Positions 63,146-64,000 of a DNA stretch of 64,000 nt are shown here, piece by piece. The DNA is taken from NCBI GenBank assembly GCA_009767595.1, contig VSDK01024180.1:174930-238929 (forward strand), read 5' to 3'. Numbering within the stretch: the first letter of the stretch is position 1; each line of letters opens with the position of its first letter. The DNA is from Symbiodinium kawagutii. Taxonomy: Eukaryota; Sar; Dinophyceae; Suessiales; Symbiodiniaceae. The notes below the pieces were generated by a model. The model did no database searches. It worked only from the letters and a program-made list of their open reading frames with translations, and had not been told where the DNA came from. The translations under genes were made by a program, and so were the position numbers.

Positions 63146-63865
63146 CCGGAGTCACAACGGGTGGGGAAAGGTCGTCCCAGATCGAGTGGGAAAGGATGGT
63201 GCCATGTTCTCTGTGACTTGGCACGCCTCAACCTTGCAACAGATGGATGGTTAAGGATGGTTTTTTCGGGGTTTCTATCGGGGTCATGGCATCTTGTATA
63301 CATGAATCATATAGTAAATGATTGGGGGTCATAAGCAACAACAATGGTTAAAGTGGTTAAAGAACTAGTGGTTGGGATTGCCAGGAGACATCAGGAATTT
63401 GGCACTGGTGGTTGGGAGCTGTTTGGAGCTTGGCTTGTCATCCCAGATGCCCCATGTCGGGCATAGAGGAGGCATCAGGATGGCATAGGAAGGGGCCGGT
63501 GGTTCGGAGGGAGCGAGGCCAGGAGCCAGGGCTATACTCTTTTGAAGGGGGAGCGAGGCCAAGAGCTATAAGGAGTGGTGTAAGCAAATGGCAGGGAAAC
63601 CCTGCAGTTTTGACATGTTTGAAGTACTCATTCATCGTGGCTTAAAACAGGTGATGACCATTCATAAGGGTTCATAATATTCAGAATAGTGGTCAATGAG
63701 AGGGGGTAGGAGTAGGGGATTACAATGGTTGGTGTTTTTTTCCCTCTGGGGGTTGTAGCAATCAATATATAATGGTTAGTAATAAGGGAAACTATTGTAT
63801 TTTCTAGGCAATGTTCGGGTTGATTGCGCCTGCAAATTGCACCGCCACCCCCGCAACAAGAAGAA

Positions 63866-63870
63866 TTACG

Positions 63871-63910
<40 letters not shown>

Positions 63911-63936
63911 CCAACAACAACAACAACACCAACAGC

Positions 63937-63974
<38 letters not shown>

Positions 63975-64000
63975 GCACAAGCACAAGCACAAGCACAAGC
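63866..64000 (+). repeat. (CAA)n and (CACAAG)n microsatellite, runs off the window
   Basis: Nearly pure CAA triplets from 63866, turning into GCACAA hexamers at about 63975 that continue to the last base. Confidence 0.95.

Overview
This is eukaryotic nuclear DNA, almost certainly from a dinoflagellate and probably of the order Suessiales (Symbiodinium/Polarella-like). Four things point there. Short GC-rich exons sit like islands in long, AT-richer, repeat-filled introns. Every recognisable gene is on the + strand. Two intronless genes have relics of the dinoflagellate trans-spliced leader just upstream. One gene family member carries a GA-AG intron. I see no bacterial operon, tRNA, rRNA or CRISPR array, and no reverse transcriptase or transposase gene.

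Region 1 (start to about 24.3 kb) is one very long split gene for RED/IK, a spliceosome B-complex protein; its 5' end lies outside the window. I place about 23 exon islands. Landmarks in the order expected for RED include QSKYLG joined to GDLEHTHLVKGLDF, MFLPGRMAYEFD, TDIPRIVYMSKEE, DNDIF, ASYFDDAGDEKY, DAYDELFP and the basic C-terminal AKKRKMSENQQWQKI. Two unrelated genes lie in its introns on the same strand: a polytopic membrane protein (7110-8649) and a FNIP/LRR-like repeat protein (16833-18821).

Region 2 (27.4-32.1 kb) holds two more copies of the membrane protein gene. They are a mosaic of identical and diverged blocks. The first copy (7110) has a 229-nt intron that these two lack.

Region 3 (about 36-45 kb) holds exons of a HAT-repeat protein whose order matches CstF-77/Rna14/Suppressor-of-forked, an mRNA 3'-end processing factor. 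Only the N-terminal half was found.

Region 4 (45.3-63.2 kb) has further GC-rich coding islands on the + strand that I cannot assign. Among them lie an intronless BTB/POZ gene (54368-55390) with a spliced-leader relic, and a 3.2-kb satellite built in three tiers (14, 28 and 252 bp).

The spacer DNA is packed with short non-coding terminal-inverted-repeat elements of at least eight families (called A-H here), about 80-140 bp each, some nested, plus many microsatellites. Exon ends are estimates unless a join is stated to keep frame. Only the single-exon genes and the two-exon membrane gene are well bounded.
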